From GCA-2726865 sp050053595 (GTDB taxonomy: Archaea; Thermoproteota; Bathyarchaeia; TCS64): DNA of 20,392 bases. Every line of letters starts with the position of its first letter. Position 1 is the first letter of the stretch. Below are positions 14,102-20,392 of this stretch, piece by piece. The position numbers were made by a program, and so were the translations under genes. A model generated the notes under the pieces. The model ran no database searches, had not been told where the DNA came from, and saw nothing but the letters and a program-made list of their open reading frames with translations. The stretch covers positions 1 through 20,392 of the forward strand of contig JASFTK010000016.1 in the NCBI GenBank assembly GCA_050053595.1, in the 5' to 3' direction.

Positions 14102-16201
14102 TCAACCCCGTCTCTCAAGGACAAAAAGCGACGGGACATCACAGGATACAGGGACGGATAGAGAGAGCCCCCGTCCAGTCCTCTCCCATGCCAAATCGGA
14201 TAAGATCCCCGAGGAGAGATCAACGAGCACTGCATCTCCCTCCTCCCCGAACTCGACGCCGCCAGGATCCACAACTTCCACCCTATAAGACCTCTCAGGG
14301 AGAGGCAGAACCAGGTTGTAGACCGCATCCTCTGACTCAAAGGTGCAGACCCTCCCTCCGACACCATCCCAGCACCCATGCAGCTTTATGGCCGGACCGT
14401 AAACCCTCAACGCTCCCTGGAGGTTGGCCATCACATAACTTCCCAGCCGGCGGTTGTATCGCCTGTCATAGAGGCCCACCCGGGGAAAGTAGCCCCTGTC
14501 TAGATCGACGAAGGTGTCCAGGAAGACCCACACCCCAGGGGTGGCTGACGCTGCCACCAGGGCTTCAGCGGCACGGTTGGCCACCCATCCTTCGTCGAGG
14601 AGGGGCTCAGCAGGGTTCTCCGAAGCGAGGCGGACATTCGCTATAGCTCTGACCCCCTTCGTCGCCACATACTCGCCGATGGCCGGGATAGAGTCCCAGG
14701 GGGGGTCATCTGTGCCGAGGCGGAAGACGAGACCATCCACAGCCCCCGCTGCACCATCCAGTTCAAGGAACGCGTCGATTCCCCGGGTGTGGTCGCGGTG
14801 GAAGCCGTAGCTCATATAGTGGCTGAACTTCGACCCCTCACTCCTCCGGTCGGCGGAGCTTATCACCTTCGCGAGGAACAGAGGGATCGGCACCAACTCC
14901 TTGAGCCTGATGAGGTCATCAATGGAGCCCCCGACCTCCCCCTGAGGGAGCACGACCTCCAGGCTTTCCAAGGCGCCATGATAGGTTTTAACCGCCTTGA
15001 GTTCCCGCCCCTTAGTTAAACCGGTACTGAAGACATGGAACCTGATCCCAGTCTCCCTGAAAACCATCATCCGGTCTCGGACCCTCCCCTCCATGAGGTC
15101 GCGGATCGGCACCCTGACATCCCGGATACCACTCTCCCAGAGCCCGAGCAGCGGGTAGTCATTACGCACCCGCTTCCGGGCGAACTCGTCGATAGGCCCA
15201 TTGTAGGGGAGGTCAACGACCTCAGACCACGGATGACGGAGGTGTACCCCCACCCGAGCCACCGGGAACCCCTTCATACGGGACTCGCTGATCCTCCTCG
15301 GCTCAAGAGGGACAACCTTCCCCACCTGTCTCGTAGAGCCACCTGAACGGAGGACCCTGGCGGTGTGGCCGTCCTCGTAGACATCAACGATGCACCACCC
15401 GAGTTTCCCGCCGTCGTTACGCCCATAATCTTCCCCAGCCCCGATCCGGAACATCTCAGAGTAGTCCTGACGGACGAATGAGGTCGCGAACAAGTTGTAA
15501 CAGTCGGTGGCGCTGTGCCTCTGATAGATGAACTGGTGGACATGCCCAGCGAAGAAAGCCTCCACCTGATAACGCTCCAGCAGTCCGAGGAGCCAGGACC
15601 GGGCGGGCTCATCAACATTGTCATAATTACTCGGCTCCCTAGGCTCCAATACATAAAGAGGATAATGGCTGAACACATGGATCCGCCCTCCCCGCCTCGC
15701 CTCGAGATCACCCTCAAGCCATCGCGACTGCTCAACCTCAGGGGGGAGCCCCGAGTTCAAGACAGGGGAGTTGATAAGCACAAAGTGGACCCCGCCATGA
15801 TCGAAAGACTGGAAGAGGGGACCAAACCACTCCGAATACTGATCGAGACCGTGCTGATCGACCAGATAAGCGGGCATAGCCGGGTTATATTTATCACCCA
15901 CATCATGGTTCCCCGGCAGAAAATAGACAGGCGCCCTACAACCCCCCATGATCCCAAGAGCCGCCTCAGCAGCAGAACTATAGGAAGATAGATGGGGCAA
16001 AGGGTGGACGACATCCCCCATATGGATGACAAAGTCCACCCCAGCGGAGTTGAACCGGTCGACTACCCACCTAGCCCTGTCGTTAGCGAGCTTATTGACC
16101 TCCCAAGGCGAAGACTCATCCCCCAACTCAGGCCTACAATGGGTATCAGAGACGACGCCATACCTGAAAACTGGCCCTCCCGCCCTTCGTACTCCCCACA
16201 T
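14102..16201 (-). CDS. Calcineurin-like metallophosphoesterase fused to a large uncharacterised C-terminal region
   Basis: A 699-residue protein. The N-terminal third is a complete metallophosphoesterase: D19-x-H21 (VSDTH), G62-D63 (HMGD), G97-N98-H99-D100 (PGNHD), H179 (FSHYP) and G219-H220-x-H222 (AGHVH), as in CpdA-like or purple-acid-phosphatase-like enzymes. Residues about 310-620 are a separate region with repeating strand-helix units (for example RVGVHLRHPW, IRDVRVPIRDL, IRFHVFS, LVFRLGT, GVRAIANVRLA, VWVFLDTF) that looks like a TIM-type barrel, possibly a nonfunctional or glycosidase-type one. The last 80 residues look like a small beta-sandwich (YRVEVVDPGGVEFGEEGD). No signal peptide is seen. 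The usual family member is 250-350 residues long. Substrate unknown. ATG 16201 is supported by a TATA-like box centred 27 bases upstream. Confidence 0.82.
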   Translation of the reverse strand: MWGVRRAGGPVFRYGVVSDTHCRPELGDESSPWEVNKLANDRARWVVDRFNSAGVDFVIHMGDVVHPLPHLSSYSSAAEAALGIMGGCRAPVYFLPGNHDVGDKYNPAMPAYLVDQHGLDQYSEWFGPLFQSFDHGGVHFVLINSPVLNSGLPPEVEQSRWLEGDLEARRGGRIHVFSHYPLYVLEPREPSNYDNVDEPARSWLLGLLERYQVEAFFAGHVHQFIYQRHSATDCYNLFATSFVRQDYSEMFRIGAGEDYGRNDGGKLGWCIVDVYEDGHTARVLRSGGSTRQVGKVVPLEPRRISESRMKGFPVARVGVHLRHPWSEVVDLPYNGPIDEFARKRVRNDYPLLGLWESGIRDVRVPIRDLMEGRVRDRMMVFRETGIRFHVFSTGLTKGRELKAVKTYHGALESLEVVLPQGEVGGSIDDLIRLKELVPIPLFLAKVISSADRRSEGSKFSHYMSYGFHRDHTRGIDAFLELDGAAGAVDGLVFRLGTDDPPWDSIPAIGEYVATKGVRAIANVRLASENPAEPLLDEGWVANRAAEALVAASATPGVWVFLDTFVDLDRGYFPRVGLYDRRYNRRLGSYVMANLQGALRVYGPAIKLHGCWDGVGGRVCTFESEDAVYNLVLPLPERSYRVEVVDPGGVEFGEEGDAVLVDLSSGILSDLAWERTGRGLSLSVPVSCDVPSLFVLERRG

Positions 16202-16223
16202 ATACCTATCCCCTATAACCTGA

Positions 16224-16232
16224 CTCTATACC
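16224..16232 (-). promoter_or_regulatory. TATA-like box of the phosphoesterase gene
   Basis: Minus strand GGTATAGAG, centred about 27 bases before ATG 16201. It is the third gene in a row on this strand with the box at this distance. Confidence 0.4.
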
Positions 16233-16404
16233 AGTAACTCATAAGACAGAGAACCTATGTAAAACCCTCCACCACCACAGACAGACCCCACGCCAACAGA
16301 TCCTGATACCCCTTCAAAGCCTGAATAAAGACCAGAACCTAACCCCTCCCTTCACACAGAACAGCTAACACTAAGAAACCTTATCACACCCTACCATCGC
16401 GAAG

Positions 16405-16409
16405 AAAAA
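16405..16409 (-). terminator. T5 run after tRNA-Val
   Basis: In tRNA orientation TTTTT follows directly after the discriminator base and then CTTC. Oligo-T is the usual archaeal stop signal. Confidence 0.45.
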
Positions 16410-16483
16410 TGGGCCGGGCCGGACTTGAACCGGCGGCCTCTGCGGTGTGAACGCAGCGTCCTACCAGGCTGGACTACCGGCCC
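16410..16483 (-). tRNA. tRNA-Val (CAC)
   Basis: The minus strand folds perfectly. Acceptor GGGCCGG pairs with CCGGCCC, the D-stem is GTCC/GGAC with loop AGCCTGGTA, the anticodon stem is CTGCG/CGCAG with loop TTCACAC (anticodon CAC), the variable loop is AGGCC, and the T-stem is GCCGG/CCGGC with loop TTCAAGT. The discriminator base is A (16410). It has 74 bases, no intron and no encoded CCA, so CCA is added after transcription. All 21 stem pairs are Watson-Crick. Confidence 0.97.
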
Positions 16484-16580
16484 ACCGCCAATACCTAAAG
16501 CCGACCGGGTAAAAATCCTTTCCCCCAACCACCAACCATAAAACCCCCAATCACACCTAAAAAAACAGGACAGATCGACG

Positions 16581-17291
16581 ATGAGACACACAAACACCTT
16601 CCGCATAGGCCTCCTCGTACCCTCCAGCAACACCACCATGGAACCCGACCTACACAGGATGACCCCTCCAGGGGTCTCAGTCCACACAGCCCGGATGAGA
16701 CTGGAAGAGGTAAAACCCCAGACCCTGATCCAGATGGCCGAAGACACAGAGAAAGCCTCAGTCCTCCTAGCGACAGCCGACCCCGACATAATCATCTACG
16801 GCTGCACAACCGGGTCCCTGGTCGGCGGCACAGCATGGGAGAAAACCCTCGTAAAGAACATCAGAGACCACACAGGCATCCCCGCCCTCTCGACAAGCCA
16901 CGCCGTCATAGAAGCCCTGAAACTCTTCGGGGGGAACATCGGGGTGGCAACCCCCTACTCCGAAGAGCTCAACAAGCTTGAGAAAGAGTTCTTGGATACC
17001 CACGGCCTCCAAGTGGCGGTAATGCAGGGCCTGGGCCTCACAAGCAACCTGGAGATCGGTAGGACTCCCACCGAGACCACCACTGAGCTGGTCCAAGCCG
17101 TATCCAGAGGAGCGGATACCATCTTCATCAGCTGCACAAACCTCCCAGCAATAGACCTCATCGAAAGACTGGAGAGAGAACACGGCCTGCCCGTCGTCAC
17201 CAGCAACCAAGCTACACTCTGGGCCACGCTAAAAAGGGCAAATCTGAAGGGAATAGATGGATACGGACAGCTGCTGAGAGACTACCTATAA
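16581..17291 (+). CDS. Maleate isomerase / arylmalonate decarboxylase family protein (Asp/Glu racemase superfamily)
   Basis: A 236-residue protein of the two-domain Asp/Glu racemase fold. The family signature is complete: IGLLVPSSNTTMEPDL at the N-terminus, C75 in YGCTTGSLVGG and C185 in ISCTNLPAIDLIERLE, which match the nucleophile and partner Cys of maleate cis-trans isomerases. IPALSTSHAVIEALK and GNIGVATPYSEELN are the other typical stretches. A maleate isomerase would convert maleate to fumarate, whereas arylmalonate decarboxylases keep only one active Cys; both Cys here favour the isomerase or a racemase. No nicotinate or pyridine catabolic genes are nearby to support the maleate route, so the substrate is open. 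The gene is convergent with the L40e gene (10-base gap) and divergent from tRNA-Val. Confidence 0.85.
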   Translation: MRHTNTFRIGLLVPSSNTTMEPDLHRMTPPGVSVHTARMRLEEVKPQTLIQMAEDTEKASVLLATADPDIIIYGCTTGSLVGGTAWEKTLVKNIRDHTGIPALSTSHAVIEALKLFGGNIGVATPYSEELNKLEKEFLDTHGLQVAVMQGLGLTSNLEIGRTPTETTTELVQAVSRGADTIFISCTNLPAIDLIERLEREHGLPVVTSNQATLWATLKRANLKGIDGYGQLLRDYL

Positions 17292-17301
17292 GAGACGCCG
17301 A

Positions 17302-17466
17302 TCAGCGAGCCCTGCCCTTAGATCGTTTCGGCCGGAGATTCTTACTCCTGCACTTGCGGCACTTGGTGGCCTTAGGGGGATTAGTAGCCCCACAGTTCCT
17401 GCATACGGTCTTACGGATCAGGTGCTTACGCGCCAACTCAATCTTGAAAGGATCCCTCAGAGACAT
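17302..17466 (-). CDS. rpl40e: 50S ribosomal protein L40e
   Basis: A 54-residue basic protein that encodes MSLRDPFKIELARKHLIRK, then a zinc-binding C-x2-C-x10-C-x2-C arrangement (VCRNCGATNPPKATKCRKC), and ends KRSKGRAR. This is the archaeal/eukaryotic L40 without the N-terminal ubiquitin moiety that eukaryotes attach. It binds the large ribosomal subunit near the factor-binding region. The start is ATG 17464-17466, preceded by GGGGG and TTAAAAG. A TATA-like TAAAATATG near 17523-17532 would give a leader of about 35 bases. It is too short for many length cutoffs and therefore easily missed. Confidence 0.95.
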   Translation of the reverse strand: MSLRDPFKIELARKHLIRKTVCRNCGATNPPKATKCRKCRSKNLRPKRSKGRAR

Positions 17467-17555
17467 CTTTTAACCCCCATCCAGCCCCTGGGGCCGGAGG
17501 GCTCTCCAATCATGGTACCACCCATATTTTACCTTTACTAAAAACGACCTCCCCA

Positions 17556-17951
17556 TCAGGTCGCTCCAAGCGCCGGCAGGGCATCCCGGGCGGCCCTTAT
17601 AAGTTCCTCAGGTTCGATGGGCTTCAGAAGTATCTCCTGTATCCCCAGATCAAGGGCCTCGATGGACTCCTGCAGAGAAGGATACCCCGTTATGAAGATT
17701 ATGGGCACCGTATCATCCCTTGCCCTCAGCCTCGCAGCCACCTCATCCCCTTGGATATCCGGGAGCTTAACATCCAGTATAGCCAGACCAAATTGCCCCT
17801 CACCGACCAGCCGGAGGGCTTCCATCCCAGTGCTCGCCTTCTCAACGCTGTACCCGGCGCTCACCAGTATCCTCTCGAAGGAAACCAGTTGATCCTCGTC
17901 GTCCTCGACCAATAGAACATGGTCCGACTCCATCATGAACCTCAGTGACAT
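17556..17951 (-). CDS. Stand-alone response-regulator receiver domain protein
   Basis: A 131-residue CheY-like protein that consists of the receiver domain only. All signature residues are present: acidic cluster E16-D17-D18, phosphoacceptor D60 (AILDVKLPD), T88 (FITG) and K110 (LLKP). There is no output domain and no histidine kinase in the window, so the partner kinase is elsewhere. Likely role is phosphorelay or protein interaction control in the cytosol. AGAGG lies just before ATG 17951; ATG 17936 (MES) is an alternative. The gene is divergent from the FilR/TrmB-like regulator with 198 bases between. Confidence 0.92.
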   Translation of the reverse strand: MSLRFMMESDHVLLVEDDEDQLVSFERILVSAGYSVEKASTGMEALRLVGEGQFGLAILDVKLPDIQGDEVAARLRARDDTVPIIFITGYPSLQESIEALDLGIQEILLKPIEPEELIRAARDALPALGAT

Positions 17952-18052
17952 TGTTCCTCTATAATTCAGATTAAAAATCTTTATGGACTAACTCGGCTCA
18001 TAACAGCCAGATCCGACAGACAAACCATCAAAAAAACCGAGACTCCCCCCTC

Positions 18053-18077
18053 ATAAGTATCATTCGTCTATACTTAT
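18053..18077. promoter_or_regulatory. Inverted-repeat operator candidate between receiver and regulator genes
   Basis: ATAAGTAT (18053-18060) is repeated inverted as ATACTTAT (18070-18077) with a 9-base spacer, so the half-sites lie 17 bases apart centre to centre, close to two helical turns. It sits about 25 bases upstream of the TATA-like CTTTTATG (18102-18109) of the regulator gene, a position typical for an activator, and is far from the receiver gene. The likely binder is a dimeric winged-helix protein, perhaps the one encoded next door. Confidence 0.5.
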
Positions 18078-18113
18078 CATCGCGAATAGACCTTCGTTTT
18101 ACTTTTATGAGCC

Positions 18114-18128
18114 TCAGAATATCAGAAT
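18114..18128 (+). promoter_or_regulatory. Tandem TCAGAAT repeat at the start of transcription
   Basis: TCAGAAT occurs at 18114-18120 and again at 18122-18128, separated by one base. It lies just downstream of the TATA-like box, at about the expected transcription start (18130). It could be a repressor site. The tract is short, so chance is possible. Confidence 0.3.
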
Positions 18129-18149
18129 CTAGCACTCAGAGGAAAATCC

Positions 18150-19112
18150 ATGGACTTCATAGCGGAGACAGAGTGGATCCCACAACGCTTAGAGAACACC
18201 TCTGCCGCCGCGTTCAAAGAGATGATCGAAATCCTAGATGCCCTAGGAAACGATGACGCCCTCTCTCTCTTTATCTACGCTGAGCAGGGGATCAGCAGCT
18301 CCAAGACGGCAATAGAGGAACTCAACCTCACCCAGAAGAGATTCTACTCGAGGCTCAAGGACCTCATCGAGGCGGGCCTCATCGAGAAGACGGAGGGGGA
18401 GTACCAGTACACCACCCTGGGAAGGGTCTTCTCCAAGATCGGCTACTCCCTCCTTGATGTGCTGGAGAACAAGGAGCAGTTCGAGCTACTGGAAACCCTG
18501 AGGACCAGCCCATCCCTCACCACCCAAGAATTCAACAAGATCTCCTCCGTAGTCTCCAAAGGCTCCGTTGACATCTCCAGCATCTTCGACATGATCTTCT
18601 TCTCCGATAAACAGGGGAAAGTTGAGGTCTTACCCTCCTATGAGGGGTTGGTCAAAAAACTCGCGGAGGAAATCAAGAAAGGGGAGAAACACATCTTCTT
18701 GGCCTCGAGGTATATTGACAACAAGGTCATCGACGCGATGCTGAAAAACCCGAAGGAGGGGAAGGTAGAGATTAAGGTCCTGATGGCCAAGGAGCATCTG
18801 GAGGACAAGGTGAACAAACTCCAGCTCCTCCTCTCCCCCGGCATCATCCTCTCCATGCTCGAGTTCTTCGGCGACCCTAACCTCAACGAGATCATGAGAG
18901 ACGGCAACGTGCCTTTCAGCTTCTGCATAATCGACGGGGACAGATGTTTCTTCGAACTCCCTAGCTTCGGGAACCACGACTTCACCATCGCCTTCTTCGT
19001 CAAGGACACCGAGATAGGGAACAAATTCACCAAGATGTTCAAGACCTTATGGGAGAATGCCGATGAGAAGGCTATGCCAAAATTCATGCAGATGTTGAAA
19101 AAGATCAGCTGA
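18150..19112 (+). CDS. Archaeal winged-helix transcriptional regulator (FilR1/TrmB-like, DUF1724-type C-terminus)
   Basis: A 320-residue protein. Residues about 20-95 form an ArsR-like winged helix (SLFIYAEQGISSSKTAIEELNLTQKRFYSRLKDLIEAGLIEK, then the wing YQYTTLGRVF). A long linking helix follows, and residues about 165-310 are the PLD-like sensor domain found in archaeal FilR1 and TrmB relatives: HIFLASRYIDNKVID, VEIKVLMAKEHLE, and the SFCIIDGDRCFFELP and FTIAFFVKD strands. Known relatives sense metabolites or redox state, and the ligand here is not determinable. SD AGAGGA at 18138-18143 is followed by ATG 18150, with six bases between. It is divergent from the receiver protein and convergent with UbiA. 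It may regulate itself through the sites upstream. Confidence 0.88.
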   Translation: MDFIAETEWIPQRLENTSAAAFKEMIEILDALGNDDALSLFIYAEQGISSSKTAIEELNLTQKRFYSRLKDLIEAGLIEKTEGEYQYTTLGRVFSKIGYSLLDVLENKEQFELLETLRTSPSLTTQEFNKISSVVSKGSVDISSIFDMIFFSDKQGKVEVLPSYEGLVKKLAEEIKKGEKHIFLASRYIDNKVIDAMLKNPKEGKVEIKVLMAKEHLEDKVNKLQLLLSPGIILSMLEFFGDPNLNEIMRDGNVPFSFCIIDGDRCFFELPSFGNHDFTIAFFVKDTEIGNKFTKMFKTLWENADEKAMPKFMQMLKKIS

Positions 19113-19163
19113 GAAATAAAACCGTGTATCTTGAGCCCTTGAACGCTTCATCCCTTCCTAATG

Positions 19164-20078
19164 TCAGAGGGGTAGATTCATAACTCCTATCAAGGGGACC
19201 AGTTGGAGGACCAGATAGAGGGGGAAGGTCTTCTTGAAGATAAGCCAGTTGACGAACCTCGGATCGTCCCACCTCTTCAAGAGGGGGATGGAGGTGTATA
19301 GCCACGCCCCCAAGATCATGAATACCAGTATCGGCATCGCAGCGTTGAAACCCAGCCGAGAGTAACCGACGAGGGTAGCAACCCCGATGACGAAGAGAGA
19401 TCCGAAATATAGCCTCACGGTGAGCTCGGGTCCCCAGACCACAGGTATAGATTTCACCCCCATGATCTTATCTCCCTGGATATCCCGGACATCCATGAGG
19501 GGGTTGAGCCCCATGCAGATGATGAAGTGGAGGATTAACATATACAGTATAGGTGGAGTCACGGACCCAGCCGCCATAGTGCCGGTCAATACTGACAGCA
19601 TGCACCCTGCTGCGATGGTAGGCTGCTTCATCATGAACCTCTTCTTCAGCCTTATGGGGTCAGAGGAGTAGAGGATCCCCAGGGTTAGGTAGATCAGCTG
19701 TAGTATGAGAACAGCCCAGTTCACTGAATAAGCGGTGATCAAGCCGGCGACTCCCGTCACGACAGTGAACGCTTTCAGCAGTCCTTCCGATACAATGCCT
19801 CTCCCGAATGGACGAGCTGCCGGAGTAGGGTTCCCAAACTCAAGGTTCTTTAGATCGTCATTGAAATCCTTGAGATCGTTATAGAAGTAGACACAGAAAC
19901 CAACTAGGGAGACCGCCAAGACGATCTTAAGGGCACTCAGGAGATCTATGGGAGGCGATCCATGGGAAACTATCAGATATGAAACGAGAGCTGGCCATGT
20001 GTAGACGAAGATCACCACTGGACGCGACCTGACGCACCGTATGAACGAGACGAGAACATCCTTAAGTGACACTGCCAA
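19164..20078 (-). CDS. UbiA family prenyltransferase
   Basis: A 304-residue integral membrane enzyme with about nine helices. The two Asp-rich motifs that bind Mg-prenyl-diphosphate are both present: N67-D68-x2-D71-x3-D75 (YNDLKDFNDD) and D-x2-D-x3-D (MDVRDIQGD near residue 200). The loop GNPTPAARPFGRG after the first motif is the ARP segment of the family. It joins a prenyl diphosphate to an aromatic or other acceptor. In archaea that could be quinone, heme or the ether lipid precursor geranylgeranylglyceryl phosphate, and sequence alone does not decide. It starts at TTG 20078; GTG 20072 is possible. No partner gene is next to it. Confidence 0.9.
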   Translation of the reverse strand: MAVSLKDVLVSFIRCVRSRPVVIFVYTWPALVSYLIVSHGSPPIDLLSALKIVLAVSLVGFCVYFYNDLKDFNDDLKNLEFGNPTPAARPFGRGIVSEGLLKAFTVVTGVAGLITAYSVNWAVLILQLIYLTLGILYSSDPIRLKKRFMMKQPTIAAGCMLSVLTGTMAAGSVTPPILYMLILHFIICMGLNPLMDVRDIQGDKIMGVKSIPVVWGPELTVRLYFGSLFVIGVATLVGYSRLGFNAAMPILVFMILGAWLYTSIPLLKRWDDPRFVNWLIFKKTFPLYLVLQLVPLIGVMNLPL

Positions 20079-20392
20079 TCAAATCAGCCCTACGGTCAGA
20101 GAGGTCCAGCTGGCGGGTCGTCAACGATCTCAGATACTAAAATCTTGACTGGAGGAAGGTTACTTTTTATTGTGCTAACTAGATTTAGCTCTGATATTAA
20201 CCCCCACCTCTTCTGAGTTATGTTGATTATGCATCAACTATTTATGTATATCTCAAAAATCAGGGACGTTTTATCTAAATATGTGATAATAATAAGTAGT
20301 GGTAGTGTGTAATAGGGAAAAGTAGACTGTAAAAATTCTGAGGTACGATTATTTACAGCAACTCAACACCGGAACAGACCTCCAAAAATCTA
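20079..20392. other. AT-rich non-coding end of the window
   Basis: No coding region is supportable. The stretch is much richer in A and T than the genes around it. It contains GTTGAT (20222-20227) and ATCAAC (20233-20238), an inverted repeat with a five-base spacer, directly followed by CTATTTATGTATATC (20239-20253), a TATA-like run. It looks like a promoter region reading toward the right edge, perhaps with a long leader. Near 20130-20145 the minus strand has GATTTTAGTATC, a possible promoter for the UbiA gene. Confidence 0.4.

Noticed and set aside
1..20392. CRISPR array, insertion sequence or prophage
   Set aside because: No regularly spaced repeats, no transposase, integrase or capsid-like proteins, and no long terminal inverted repeats were seen.

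Overview
The window reads as a piece of an archaeal chromosome. It carries a short archaeal-type ribosomal protein L40e gene and a tRNA-Val(CAC) without an encoded CCA end. Several start codons have a TATA-like box about 27 bases upstream (near-leaderless transcripts). It also has a pilin-type (class III) signal peptide, an archaeal FilR/TrmB-like regulator and a UbiA prenyltransferase. Base composition is moderately GC-rich. Gene content (D-aminoacylase, asparaginase-type Ntn hydrolase, radical SAM enzyme, many small flavo- and Fe-S proteins) would suit a heterotrophic TACK archaeon such as a Bathyarchaeia member, but that placement is an inference and no marker here settles it.

Layout. 1-156 is the tail of a PepSY-like protein cut by the window edge. 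171-489 is a decayed copper-ATPase gene (CopB type): its His-rich N-terminus, a frameshifted first membrane segment and its last 25 or so codons remain, and the middle is gone. 753-2194 is a tight two-gene unit: a ferredoxin-like dicluster protein and a Cys-rich partner of unknown function. 2334-3461 is an erythrin/VIT1 iron or manganese transporter. 3614-5302 is an N-acyl-D-amino-acid deacylase. 5483-6379 is an EamA/DMT exporter whose promoter is framed by two pairs of direct repeats. 6516-7079 is a lone prepilin-like protein. 7088-8851 (minus) holds a pyruvate-kinase-C-like protein and a radical SAM enzyme. These are divergent from 8918-10298, an asparaginase/isoaspartyl-peptidase-type Ntn hydrolase followed by a small conserved protein.

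10447-11616 (minus) is an MFS transporter divergent from an NADPH-dependent FMN-reductase-like protein with four cysteines (11711-12277). 12295-16201 (minus) is a row of three genes: metallophosphoesterase fused to a large C-terminal region, FAD oxidoreductase, and membrane-anchored rhodanese. Each has its own TATA-like box. Then come tRNA-Val (minus), a maleate isomerase/Asp-Glu racemase family enzyme (plus), L40e (minus), a stand-alone receiver-domain protein (minus), and a divergent winged-helix regulator with palindromic and tandem-repeat sites in its upstream region. A UbiA prenyltransferase (minus) and about 310 bases of AT-rich non-coding DNA close the window.

Recurring theme: enzymes that handle modified, D- or isomerised amino-acid compounds (D-aminoacylase, Ntn asparaginase, DAO-type oxidoreductase, Asp/Glu-racemase-fold enzyme) plus two exporters or permeases. 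They do not form one operon, so a shared pathway is only a suggestion. I see no CRISPR array, insertion sequence, phage module or recognisable defence system. The least understood items are the two-gene Fe-S/Cys module, the phosphoesterase fusion, and the conserved partner of the Ntn hydrolase.
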